From: Mesobacterium_A sp034670065
GTDB taxonomy: Bacteria; Pseudomonadota; Alphaproteobacteria; Rhodobacterales; Rhodobacteraceae
Assembly: GCA_034670065.1 (NCBI GenBank)
Contig: JAXMOG010000006.1
Location: forward strand, 124,001 to 188,000
Length of the DNA: 64,000 nt
Direction of reading: 5' to 3'
Below the pieces are notes generated by a model. That model ran no database searches. It had not been told where the DNA came from and was given only the letters and a program-made list of their open reading frames with translations. This document shows, piece after piece, positions 17,886 to 25,404 of the stretch; positions within the stretch are counted from its first letter, which is position 1, and each line of letters starts with the position of its first letter. The position numbers and the translations under genes are program-made.

Positions 17886-18362
17886 ATGTCCTTTAAAACC
17901 CTTTCCGTGGCTGTTGCAGCCACCTTTCTTGCCATGCCCGCACTTGCAGATATCACAGTGATGGATGCCTACGCCCGCAGCTCTGGCAAGAACGCCAAGT
18001 CCGGCGCGGCTTTTATGGCTATTCAAAACACCGGTCAGGAAGATGACCACTTGGTCGCGGCTGTGTCAGACGTGGCGCACAAAGTGGAACTGCACACGCA
18101 CATCGCCAGCGGTGACGGTGTGATGCGGATGGTACATGTAGAAGAAGGCTTTATCATCCCGGCTGGGGAAACCTACATGCTGAAGCGCGGCGGGGACCAT
18201 GTTATGTTTATGGGCTTGGCTCAGCCAATGCACGATGGTGACATGCTGGACGTGACGCTGGTGTTCGAAAAAGCCGGCGAAATTACGGTGCAGATCCCTG
18301 TCGACCTGCAGCGCAAGCCAGACCACGCTGCGATGGATCACAGCAAGATGAAGACAAACTGA
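17886..18362 (+). CDS. periplasmic copper chaperone PCu(A)C
   Basis: This 158-residue protein would deliver Cu(I) to the CuA or CuB site of cytochrome oxidase. It has a signal peptide (SVAVAATFLAMPALA) and the metal-binding pattern of the family: HTH-x-ASGDGVMRM, then GGDHVMFMGL, giving the His/Met ligands. An additional His/Met-rich tail (DHAAMDHSKMKTN) may bind copper too. AGGAAG lies upstream of the ATG. The stop codon abuts the stop of the convergent sirtuin gene with no spacer. Confidence 0.92.
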   Translation: MSFKTLSVAVAATFLAMPALADITVMDAYARSSGKNAKSGAAFMAIQNTGQEDDHLVAAVSDVAHKVELHTHIASGDGVMRMVHVEEGFIIPAGETYMLKRGGDHVMFMGLAQPMHDGDMLDVTLVFEKAGEITVQIPVDLQRKPDHAAMDHSKMKTN

Positions 18363-19064
18363 TCACACGGCCTTGGCCAGCAATGCATCCACCCATTGCG
18401 GAACAGTGCGGCTGGCCGGGCCGACGATGTGATCATCGAACACGTCAGACATCTCACTGTCTTTCAAATTGATTTCCAAAGTGGGAACTTGGTTTTGCCG
18501 TGCTTCGTGCACAAAACTGGCGGCGGGGTAAACCTGCCCGGATGTGCCGATGGCAACGAACAAATCGCAGCTTTCCAGATGCGCTGCGATGTCTTCCATG
18601 TGGTAGGGCATCTCTCCGAACCAGACGATATCGGGGCGCGTGGTCTGTTGTTGGCAGGCAGGGCAGGGATCATCCATTCGCATTTCCAACGGCGCGTCAA
18701 AGTGATGATCGCAGCTCGTGCAGAATGCGCGGGCCAGGGCACCGTGCATGTGAATGGCCGCAGCGCCCGCTTTTTGGTGTAAACCGTCAACGTTTTGCGT
18801 AACGATAACCACATCGTCCTGCCAAGTGTTCTGTAAACGGGCCAAAGCGCTGTGCGCTGGGTTTGGTTGCGCGGTGGCCGCTTGGGCACGGCGAGCGTTG
18901 TAAAAGCTGTGAACCAGTTCGGGGTTGCGCTTGAACCCTTCGGGTGTCGCAACATCCTCGATCCGATGTTTCGCCCACAATCCGTCTTCATCGCGAAACG
19001 TGCCCAATCCGCTCTCTGCGGAAATGCCTGCGCCCGTCAAAATTACGATCTTGCCATGCTGCAT
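18363..19064 (-). CDS. cobB: NAD-dependent protein deacylase, sirtuin family (CobB-type)
   Basis: A 233-residue sirtuin removing acetyl or succinyl groups from lysines with NAD as co-substrate. Seen are GAGISAESGLGTFRDEDGLW, TQNVDGLHQKAGA with the catalytic His in HMHGAL, the zinc cysteines CTSC and CPAC, and the NAD-binding GTSGQVYPAASF. The ATG at 19064 is chosen because GGAGG sits just upstream; longer N-termini would run into the leader of the divergent phosphatase gene. The start codons of the two divergent genes are only 47 bp apart. Confidence 0.95.
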   Translation of the reverse strand: MQHGKIVILTGAGISAESGLGTFRDEDGLWAKHRIEDVATPEGFKRNPELVHSFYNARRAQAATAQPNPAHSALARLQNTWQDDVVIVTQNVDGLHQKAGAAAIHMHGALARAFCTSCDHHFDAPLEMRMDDPCPACQQQTTRPDIVWFGEMPYHMEDIAAHLESCDLFVAIGTSGQVYPAASFVHEARQNQVPTLEINLKDSEMSDVFDDHIVGPASRTVPQWVDALLAKAV

Positions 19065-19111
19065 GGTGCCCTCCACGGCGATCATGTACACCGCTTTGAA
19101 AGGAGGCGTAC

Positions 19112-19567
19112 ATGACAAATCGTATCTTATTTGTATGTCTGGGCAACATTTGCCGGTCCCCCGCAGCCGAGGGCGTGGTGCGAAAACTGGCCAAAGATGC
19201 CGGTATTGATGTTGTCGTTGATAGCGCTGGAACCGGTGAATGGCACCTTGGAGAGCCGCCCTACAGCCCTATGCAACGGGCGGCATTGGCGCGTGGATAT
19301 GACTTATCCAGCCTGCGCGCACGGTTGGTGACGGCACGTGATTTCACAAGTTTCGATTGGGTCATCGGGATGGATGACAATAACATGGCCAACTTGCGGA
19401 ACCTGCAACCCGCAGGTCAGGGCGCGAAACTGGTTAAGTTTACTCAGTTCGCGCCGCAATCCGGCGCTCAAGGCGTGCCGGATCCTTATTACACAAGAGA
19501 TTTCGAAGGCGCGCTTGACCTAATTGAACAAGCCGCGCTGGGTTTCTTGGATCATCTAGGCGTGTAA
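19112..19567 (+). CDS. low-molecular-weight protein-tyrosine phosphatase
   Basis: A 151-residue phosphatase with the catalytic P-loop CLGNICRSP at residues 9-17 (Cys nucleophile, Arg) and the general-acid loop VPDPYY near 127. In bacteria this family acts on tyrosine kinases of exopolysaccharide synthesis or on other phosphoproteins; no such kinase is visible here. AAAGGAGG precedes the ATG. The 3' end overlaps a convergent small membrane-protein gene by 16 nt. Confidence 0.93.
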   Translation: MTNRILFVCLGNICRSPAAEGVVRKLAKDAGIDVVVDSAGTGEWHLGEPPYSPMQRAALARGYDLSSLRARLVTARDFTSFDWVIGMDDNNMANLRNLQPAGQGAKLVKFTQFAPQSGAQGVPDPYYTRDFEGALDLIEQAALGFLDHLGV

Positions 19568-19737
19568 AGCGCTTTTGCGATCAGCCAACTGACAGGCAAG
19601 GCAACCAGAAAACCTGCAACAGCGGCATATAAAATGGGCTGCAACGTGTCCGCGCCGACAGTCAACACGGCAACAATGCCGGTACCGGCAAGCGTGGTTC
19701 CGATCAGGGTGTATAACAACGTGGCCAAGCGCAACAT
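19552..19737 (-). CDS. small two-helix membrane protein
   Basis: A 61-residue protein made of two hydrophobic helices (LATLLYTLIGTTLAGTGIVAVL and ILYAAVAGFLVALPVSWLIA) and almost nothing else. Similar roseobacter proteins are recurrent and carry the misleading label CTP synthetase in some databases; there is no catalytic domain. Function unknown. Its 3' end overlaps the phosphatase gene, and an inverted repeat lies just upstream (19751-19788). Confidence 0.75.
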   Translation of the reverse strand: MLRLATLLYTLIGTTLAGTGIVAVLTVGADTLQPILYAAVAGFLVALPVSWLIAKALYTPR

Positions 19738-19750
19738 GGCGGCAATCCTT

Positions 19751-19788
19751 CAATGATACACGCGTCTCACATCAAATATATATCATTG
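19751..19788. promoter_or_regulatory. inverted repeat, possible operator of the small membrane-protein gene
   Basis: CAATGATA and its exact complement TATCATTG are separated by 22 bp. The repeat ends 14 bp upstream of the small gene's start. Function is conjecture. Confidence 0.3.
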
Positions 19789-19851
19789 TCGGAATGTGAT
19801 GACCTTGAGCCAGATCAGATGCGCGGGCGATATTTCGCGCCCGCGCTGATT

Positions 19852-20334
19852 TTATCCGCGAAAGGACATGCGTTTCATCAGGTCTGTTTTGAGATAGAAC
19901 TGATGCATAAGCGCCGCCGCGATATGAAGTAGAATCAACAGCATCAATACGGCGCGCATAATTTCATGTGCCTCTGCCGCTGGTTCGACCATCCCGAACC
20001 AAGCCACCGCGCCGCTGACGGGCAACAGGACCAACAGCAGGTAAAAAAGACCGTGCGTTGCTTTGGCCGCAAGTTTCAGCAATGGATGCTCTTCTTCGGG
20101 AAGGTCCGGCGCGCCTTTGGTCCAGCGTAGGAAAATACGCAGGGCCATCAGGACCAGAATCAGCAACCCACCAATAACGTGTGATCTGACCATGAGTGTC
20201 GGATCTTGCGTTACGCCACGTTCAATGGCGTCATAGGCGTCGACGATTGCTTCATGAAATACGTACTGGATCGCGACCAGTACAACGATGACCCAATGCA
20301 GTAGGATCTGTAGCTTGGAATAGGCTTGTGGCAT
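19852..20334 (-). CDS. cytochrome b561 family protein
   Basis: A 160-residue di-haem membrane cytochrome with four hydrophobic helices and the expected His ligands (LLHWVIVVL, RSHVIGGLLIL, ATHGLFYLLLV, LILLHIAAALMHQFYL). It is expected to pass electrons between quinol and periplasmic acceptors. ATG 20334 has GGAG 6 nt upstream, so I prefer it over the start at 20397, which would add a non-conserved leader. It stands alone, oriented away from the next gene. Confidence 0.9.
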   Translation of the reverse strand: MPQAYSKLQILLHWVIVVLVAIQYVFHEAIVDAYDAIERGVTQDPTLMVRSHVIGGLLILVLMALRIFLRWTKGAPDLPEEEHPLLKLAAKATHGLFYLLLVLLPVSGAVAWFGMVEPAAEAHEIMRAVLMLLILLHIAAALMHQFYLKTDLMKRMSFRG

Positions 20335-20482
20335 CTTTGGCTCCAGAGATAATAAACCTGTTCGCTTACTTACGAGTTTTGGCAGATACATGGTCACAGA
20401 CGCAAGTCATTCACGCACTCTGAGATCATTTTCGACATGCATCGCCGGGCCGACAGGCAGGCGCCGTTGAGGTAAACATCAA

Positions 20483-20689
20483 ATGATATTTATTGTCGGC
20501 CTGCTTGTGGTTTTTGTTGCGCTGGTGGTTTTTACCAACCGTGAAACCCGCATTTGTCGGTGGCGAGAGTACCGAAAAGGTGACACCAGCCAATGGCGTT
20601 GCGCTTATTGCGGTGCGGAAACGTCAGGCCCAGCTGGCAAATCACCCAATCGGTGCTTGCGGTCCGCACAGCAGGGTGACGATACGTAA
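20483..20689 (+). CDS. small membrane-anchored zinc-ribbon-like protein
   Basis: A 68-residue protein with one N-terminal transmembrane helix (IFIVGLLVVFVALVVFT), a basic CRWREYRKGD stretch, and a CAYCG pair followed by a third Cys (PNRCL). Such short proteins are common in roseobacters; the cysteines suggest metal binding, but the function is unknown. Divergent from cytochrome b561. Confidence 0.65.
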   Translation: MIFIVGLLVVFVALVVFTNRETRICRWREYRKGDTSQWRCAYCGAETSGPAGKSPNRCLRSAQQGDDT

Positions 20690-21012
20690 ATCGCGCGCGA
20701 AAATCGGCTTGTTTGCACGATCTGGCTTACCTTTTGTCCGTTTTGTTCTTGTTTAAATGTGGCCTGCGACGGGATGCGGGGCATTTTGTTACGGCAAGTG
20801 TAGGCCACAGGTCGCTACCGCCTGGGTTGGTTATTTGAAGGGCTGGCAACCAGATCAAAGCGGCGCGAATTGCACTAGACCTGTGTATCTATGCTGGAAA
20901 CCGCGCGCTTTATATCGCGGGTTAACACAGGCTTTATGAGCCAGGCCCTATACTTTTTCATCGCCCTTTTCACAAAGCACGAATAGATGGATTAAAAGGG
21001 AAGCGAATAAGT
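20690..21012. other. intergenic region with nested inverted repeats, no gene recognised
   Basis: About 320 bp contain no credible coding frame. Two inverted-repeat systems stand out: TGTGGCCT (20758-20765) with AGGCCACA (20802-20809), and CCTGTGT (20880-20886) with ACACAGG (20925-20931) enclosing CCGCG/CGCGG (20901-20905, 20916-20920). They could form hairpins in an RNA; no known RNA family is recognised. Confidence 0.35.
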
Positions 21013-21717
21013 TTACGTAAAGGCAGCTTGAAGCGCGATATCAACCATATCGCCAAAGCTCCGCTCTCGCTGATCTGCTGGCAGCGCTTCATGCGTTTGC
21101 AAGTGGTCTGAGACCGTCAAAACGGCCAAGGCGCGAATGCTGTGACGGGCAGCCAGATTGTAGAGTTCAGCGGCTTCCATTTCGACGCCAAGGATACCAT
21201 GCCGCGTCATTTGCTCATTCAGGTCCGGGCGTTCGTCGTAAAAAACGTCCGATGAATAAATGCCCCCGACATGGGTTGCGATGTCTTTGCTTTCAGCCGC
21301 GTGAAAGGCGGCGTGCAATAGCCCGAAATCGGCACAGGGCGCAAAGTTGAGTTCTTTGAAAATGCCGCTGGACGGGGATGACAGCGTGCTGGCTGTTGCT
21401 GCCAGAATAACATCCCGGATCTTCACCTGCGGCTGCATCCCGCCGCAAGAACCGATCCGTATCAAGGTTTTAGCCCCATAATCGCGGATCAGTTCGTTGG
21501 CGTAGATCGAAAGAGACGGCATTCCCATACCAGAGCCTTGGATTGTGACGCGATGCCCGTTCCAGGTGCCGGTATAGCCCAGCATCCCGCGTACTTCGTT
21601 CACACAAACGGCGTTATCCAGAAACGTTTCCGCGGCCCATTTTGCGCGATAAGGATCGCCGGGCATCAATACGGTTTCTGCGATTTCGCCGGATTTGGCT
21701 CCGATATGGATAGTCAT
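21013..21717 (-). CDS. deoD: purine-nucleoside phosphorylase, DeoD type
   Basis: A 234-residue hexameric-type PNP that phosphorolyses purine (deoxy)nucleosides to base and (deoxy)ribose-1-phosphate for salvage. Conserved parts are TVLMPGDPYRAKWAA, IRIGSCGG and the purine/ribose site GVEMEAAELY, with the catalytic Asp in VSDHL. It starts 3 nt after the H-NS-like gene, so both are probably one transcript. Confidence 0.95.
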   Translation of the reverse strand: MTIHIGAKSGEIAETVLMPGDPYRAKWAAETFLDNAVCVNEVRGMLGYTGTWNGHRVTIQGSGMGMPSLSIYANELIRDYGAKTLIRIGSCGGMQPQVKIRDVILAATASTLSSPSSGIFKELNFAPCADFGLLHAAFHAAESKDIATHVGGIYSSDVFYDERPDLNEQMTRHGILGVEMEAAELYNLAARHSIRALAVLTVSDHLQTHEALPADQRERSFGDMVDIALQAAFT

Positions 21718-21720
21718 GAT

Positions 21721-22029
21721 TTACAGTGCCAATCCTTCAAGATCGTTACCTTGGTCCAGCCATTCGTTTACCCATTTGGGCTTGCGGCCGCGACCTGTCC
21801 AAGTTTGCGCTGGATCAGCCGGATTTGCAAAACGTGGAACGCCCTTGGGGCCTTTACCGGTATCACTCATCAGATCATCCAGCGAGAAACCGAATTTCTT
21901 TGCAACTTCATCAGCGGCACGCTTTGCCTCTGCCTTGCGACGTGTATCAATCGATTTCAGCGCCTTTTCAACATCAGTGCGAAGCTTCAACAGCTCGTCT
22001 TTCGACAGCGTATTTAGGTCGATCTGCAT
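21721..22029 (-). CDS. H-NS-like nucleoid protein
   Basis: A 102-residue protein with an N-terminal coiled-coil oligomerisation region (about 1-50, KDELLKLRTDVEKALKSIDTRRKAEAKRAADEV in part) and the C-terminal DNA-binding motif of the family (TWTGRGRKPKWV). It resembles the alphaproteobacterial HvrA type, which binds AT-rich DNA. I chose ATG 22029, which has GGAGG upstream; the ATG at 22041 actually contains that ribosome site. Upstream DNA is AT-rich and has two CTAATTAG palindromes. Confidence 0.93.
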   Translation of the reverse strand: MQIDLNTLSKDELLKLRTDVEKALKSIDTRRKAEAKRAADEVAKKFGFSLDDLMSDTGKGPKGVPRFANPADPAQTWTGRGRKPKWVNEWLDQGNDLEGLAL

Positions 22030-22102
22030 TTTATCCTCCATTATTTTGTCCTAAGTTTTGTAAAGCCCGGAAAAAAACAAGGGTCTTTTTTGTGCAAAAA
22101 GC

Positions 22103-22195
22103 CTAATTAGTCCTTATTGTTTCTGAAAAGAGTAGACCTTGCACAATAAAATGCAAGGCCTGCGGGTGTATTTGGCAACTAACGCTAATTAGCGT
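22103..22195. promoter_or_regulatory. two CTAATTAG palindromes upstream of the H-NS-like gene
   Basis: CTAATTAG occurs at 22103-22110 and at 22185-22192; the second is the centre of a 14-bp perfect palindrome ACGCTAATTAGCGT (22182-22195). Between them is a 7-bp hairpin CCTTGCA/TGCAAGG (22137-22158). The region separates the ecm 3' end from the H-NS gene start and could hold operators and/or the ecm terminator. Confidence 0.3.
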
Positions 22196-22205
22196 CAGGG
22201 ATAAT

Positions 22206-24170
22206 TCATTCGGCGGCGACGTCTTTTGGATCAACCAAAGTAACGATATCAGTCATAATTGTATTCAACTCGAAGTCTTTTGGCGTGTACACTTTTGCCA
22301 CGCCAATCGATTTCAACCGGATGGCATCTGCATCCGGAATAATGCCGCCAACGATGACTGGAATGTAACTCATGCCAGCGTCGTTCATGCGTTGCATCAA
22401 CTCTTCAACCAGCGGAATGTGGCTACCTGACAGGATCGACAGGCCAACGACATGAGCGCCATTTTGTGCGGCCTCGACAATTTGTTCCGGTGTCAGACGA
22501 ATGCCTTCATAGTCGATTTCCATTCCGCAGTCGCGAGCACGGAATGCAATCTGCTCGGCACCGTTTGAGTGCCCGTCCAGGCCCGGTTTCCCGACCAAGA
22601 ACCGCAAGCGGCGGCCCAGCTTGTCGGAAACGGCATTCACGGCTTCGCGGATATCGTCCAACCCTTCGGTTTTGTTGCTAACCGCGCCAGAAACGCCTGT
22701 TGGCCCACGGTATTCACCGTGTACGCGGCGCATTTCCGCAGCCCATTCGCCGGTTGTCACCCCGGCTTTGGCGCAGGCAATGGAGGCAGGCATGATGTTT
22801 TCACCCTTGCTGGCCGCATTGCGCAAATCTGCCAGAGCGTTTTGAACCGTGTCGTTATCGCGTTCCGAACGCCATTCGTTCAGACGGTCGATTTGCTGTT
22901 TTTCCACAGCTGGATCAACCACCATGATACCGCCGTCTTCGCCAACCAATGGCGAAGGTTCACCTTCGGTCCATTTGTTCACACCGACAACGATGGTTTC
23001 GTTCCGCTCAATCCGGTTCAGGCGTTCGGCGTTTGAATCGACCAATCGGCCTTTCATGTATTCGATCGCTTCGATTGCGCCGCCCATGCTGCCCAATTGG
23101 GCCAGTTCTGCGCGCGCGCCTTCTTTCAGGGCTTCGACCTTTGCGGTCACGGCGGGGTTGCCATCAAACAGGTCGCCGTATTCCAGAAGGTCGGTCTCAT
23201 AGGCCAGAATCTGCTGCATACGCATGGACCACTGTTGGTCCCAAGGACGGGGCAGGCCCAAAGCTTCGTTCCATGCGGGCAGTTGCACCGCGCGGGCACG
23301 CGCGTTTTTCGACAGGGTTACGGCAAGCATCTCAATCAGAATGCGGTAGACGTTGTTTTCGGGCTGCTGTTCGGTCAGGCCAAGGCTGTTGACCTGCACG
23401 CCATACCGGAAACGGCGGAATTTCGGGTTTTCCACGCCGTAGCGTTCTTGAAGGATTTCATCCCACAGATCGACGAAAGCGCGCATTTTGCACAGCTCGG
23501 TCACAAAGCGGATGCCAGCGTTCACAAAGAAGGAAATCCGCCCGCACAACGCTGGGAAATCCTCAGCCGGTACGCGGGGTTTCAATTCGTCCAATACGGC
23601 GATGGCAGTTGCCAGCGCAAAAGACAGTTCCTGTTCGGGCGTCGCGCCAGCTTCTTGCAAGTGGTAGGAACACACGTTCATCGGGTTCCACTTGGGCACG
23701 TGCGTATAGCAATACTCGGCCACATCCCCGATCATCTTTAGCGACGGTTTTGGGGGACATATATATGTACCGCGTGACAAGTACTCTTTGATCAGGTCGT
23801 TTTGGACCGTCCCTTGCAGCTTGGAAATGTCTGCGCCTTGTTCCTCAGCCGCGGCTATATATAGAGACAACAACCAAGGCGCGGTGGCGTTGATCGTCAT
23901 TGATGTATTCATCTGTTCCAGCGGGATCTGGTCAAACAGCGTGCGCATATCGCCCAGATGACAGACGGGAACACCAACTTTGCCAACTTCGCCGCGTGCC
24001 AGAATATGGTCGCTGTCATATCCGGTCTGTGTTGGCAGATCGAAAGCAACAGACAGGCCGGTTTGTCCTTTGGCCAAATTGGCCCGGTATAATGCGTTGG
24101 ACGCGGTGGCGGTGGAGTGTCCGGCATAGGTACGGATCAGCCAGGGGCGGTCTTTTTGCATCTCGGTCAT
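22206..24170 (-). CDS. ecm: ethylmalonyl-CoA mutase (B12-dependent)
   Basis: This 654-residue adenosylcobalamin enzyme converts (2R)-ethylmalonyl-CoA to methylsuccinyl-CoA in the ethylmalonyl-CoA pathway. It resembles methylmalonyl-CoA mutase: N-terminal TIM-barrel (GLSVAFDLPTQTGYDSDH; KWNPMNVCSYHLQEAGATPEQE) and a C-terminal cobalamin domain starting about residue 520, with the lower-axial His motif LDGHSNGAEQ and the SILSG and GGIIPD nucleotide-tail contacts. These family blocks match ecm (formerly meaA) rather than the subunits of propionate-pathway mutase. GAGG precedes the ATG. In many relatives it is next to ccr; here a CTERM gene lies between. Minus strand, divergent from ccr. Confidence 0.93.
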   Translation of the reverse strand: MTEMQKDRPWLIRTYAGHSTATASNALYRANLAKGQTGLSVAFDLPTQTGYDSDHILARGEVGKVGVPVCHLGDMRTLFDQIPLEQMNTSMTINATAPWLLSLYIAAAEEQGADISKLQGTVQNDLIKEYLSRGTYICPPKPSLKMIGDVAEYCYTHVPKWNPMNVCSYHLQEAGATPEQELSFALATAIAVLDELKPRVPAEDFPALCGRISFFVNAGIRFVTELCKMRAFVDLWDEILQERYGVENPKFRRFRYGVQVNSLGLTEQQPENNVYRILIEMLAVTLSKNARARAVQLPAWNEALGLPRPWDQQWSMRMQQILAYETDLLEYGDLFDGNPAVTAKVEALKEGARAELAQLGSMGGAIEAIEYMKGRLVDSNAERLNRIERNETIVVGVNKWTEGEPSPLVGEDGGIMVVDPAVEKQQIDRLNEWRSERDNDTVQNALADLRNAASKGENIMPASIACAKAGVTTGEWAAEMRRVHGEYRGPTGVSGAVSNKTEGLDDIREAVNAVSDKLGRRLRFLVGKPGLDGHSNGAEQIAFRARDCGMEIDYEGIRLTPEQIVEAAQNGAHVVGLSILSGSHIPLVEELMQRMNDAGMSYIPVIVGGIIPDADAIRLKSIGVAKVYTPKDFELNTIMTDIVTLVDPKDVAAE

Positions 24171-24533
24171 CGGGGCCTCGTGAATCGGTTGGGCAATAAT
24201 GTTGCTATTTGTTCTGCGTATGCGAAATTTTCATACCCTTGTCAATTCGCCGCGCTGCAGCAAGGGCGAATCTGTCGCTGAATTACTCTGGTCTTGCTGA
24301 AAATAGAATCACCTCGAAGGGTGCGTTTGAGGGGTGAATGTTTCACCTACGGGTTCGGTTCTGGAGATTCGATTTGATTGTTCATTGAATCGGTACCGAA
24401 TTGGACTGAATTGCGGCAAAATTTGGTAATCGCCGCCTTTTATGGCTCTCTATGTTCATGAACTTCAGGACGAACCCCACATTCCTGAGATCGAGTGTTT
24501 GGGGAATTTGGGTAAATGATTGGGAGTATAAAT
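24171..24533. promoter_or_regulatory. divergent promoter region between ecm and the CTERM gene
   Basis: About 360 bp, more AT-rich than its surroundings, with no credible gene. It holds TGCGAAAT at 24221-24228 (51-58 bp upstream of ecm) and a short palindrome GGTGAA-N3-TTCACC at 24333-24347. Promoters of both genes must be here, but I cannot place them with confidence. Confidence 0.4.
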
Positions 24534-25139
24534 ATGTCTCTATTTAGTAAATTCGTTGCACCGTTGGTGTTGGCTCTGGGTCTTGCTGGCACATCCGCCA
24601 CGGCCGCAATTCTTGTTACAGTCGATGTCAGTGATCCGTCGGCCGTGACCTTTACCGGAACGGGCGAACGCCCGATCGTTCGGGATAGTACCACAGCGTT
24701 CGAAGGTTTCACGCTGCTGGACTTTCTGACCGGACCGTCGTCGATCTTTGGCGCATTCGATCCTGCCAGCTCGTTTCAGGCACGTGGCGCACGGCCGGCC
24801 TTCGACAACATCTTTTTCCCCGGCGGCAGTGGCTGGGACGATCTGAATATTTATAATTTCGGCGGCGGTGATATCAATTTGCGTCCGAGGAATCGTGCAT
24901 TCCGCGGCATTCTGACTGCAGACTTGTCTGCGATCACCAACTTGCTGCCCGGTGCTGGCACCTTTGGCCAAATCATTCTGGGCGATGTGCCTGATGCTCA
25001 GCGCCGTGCCGTTGGTGCATACGAAGTTGTCGGTGTAGCGCCGGTTCCGCTTCCTTTGCCTGGCCTGCTGCTGGTTGGTGCAATTGGTGCCATGGCCGCT
25101 ACCCGCAAGCGGAAAGCTTCCAAACCCGCTGCAGCCTAA
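24534..25139 (+). CDS. exported VPLPA-CTERM sorting-domain protein
   Basis: A 201-residue protein with a signal peptide (APLVLALGLAGTSATAA), a beta-rich central part of unknown fold, and a C-terminal tripartite sorting signal: VPLPLPG, a hydrophobic helix (LLLVGAIGAMAAT) and a basic tail (RKRKASK). This matches the VPLPA-CTERM class processed by a dedicated exosortase in Rhodobacteraceae; the exosortase is not in this window. Function of the mature part unknown; surface or extracellular matrix role is inferred. ATG 24534 has GGGAG at good spacing. It sits between ecm and ccr, with its own terminator. Confidence 0.88.
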   Translation: MSLFSKFVAPLVLALGLAGTSATAAILVTVDVSDPSAVTFTGTGERPIVRDSTTAFEGFTLLDFLTGPSSIFGAFDPASSFQARGARPAFDNIFFPGGSGWDDLNIYNFGGGDINLRPRNRAFRGILTADLSAITNLLPGAGTFGQIILGDVPDAQRRAVGAYEVVGVAPVPLPLPGLLLVGAIGAMAATRKRKASKPAAA

Positions 25140-25171
25140 CAACACGACAGACGTCAACCACCACAGTTATG

Positions 25172-25202
25172 AAAGCCCGCGCAGCAGTTGCGCGGGCTTT
25201 TT
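25172..25202 (+). terminator. strong intrinsic terminator after the CTERM gene
   Basis: A perfect 12-bp stem AAAGCCCGCGCA / TGCGCGGGCTTT with a 5-nt loop followed by T residues, 33 nt after the stop codon. Confidence 0.88.
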
Positions 25203-25311
25203 GCTGTTTTGCGCAGCCGAATTGGCCATTGGTCGACCTAAATGCTGCGGCAGCGAAGACACTTTCTGCATCCGCTGGGTCATAAAATTACAAAAATTGG
25301 GACAATCTTGT

Positions 25312-25319
25312 TGCAAAAT
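25312..25319 (+). promoter_or_regulatory. TGCAAAAT motif upstream of ccr
   Basis: This 8-mer matches TGC[AG]AAAT, also found upstream of ecm (24221-24228) and mcd (complement at 47209-47216). It lies 86-93 bp before the ccr start. Regulator binding is inference. Confidence 0.3.
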
Positions 25320-25404
25320 TACGCGACCATAACTACTTCATCGTCAAGCCCGTGATTCTGCGTCGCGGCATTATTGGTAATTTAGATACCCTATGGAGGT
25401 TCTG

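Noticed and set aside
19552..19737. Label CTP synthetase for the 61-residue membrane protein
   Set aside because: The label circulates for such proteins, but there is no synthetase domain, only two hydrophobic helices.
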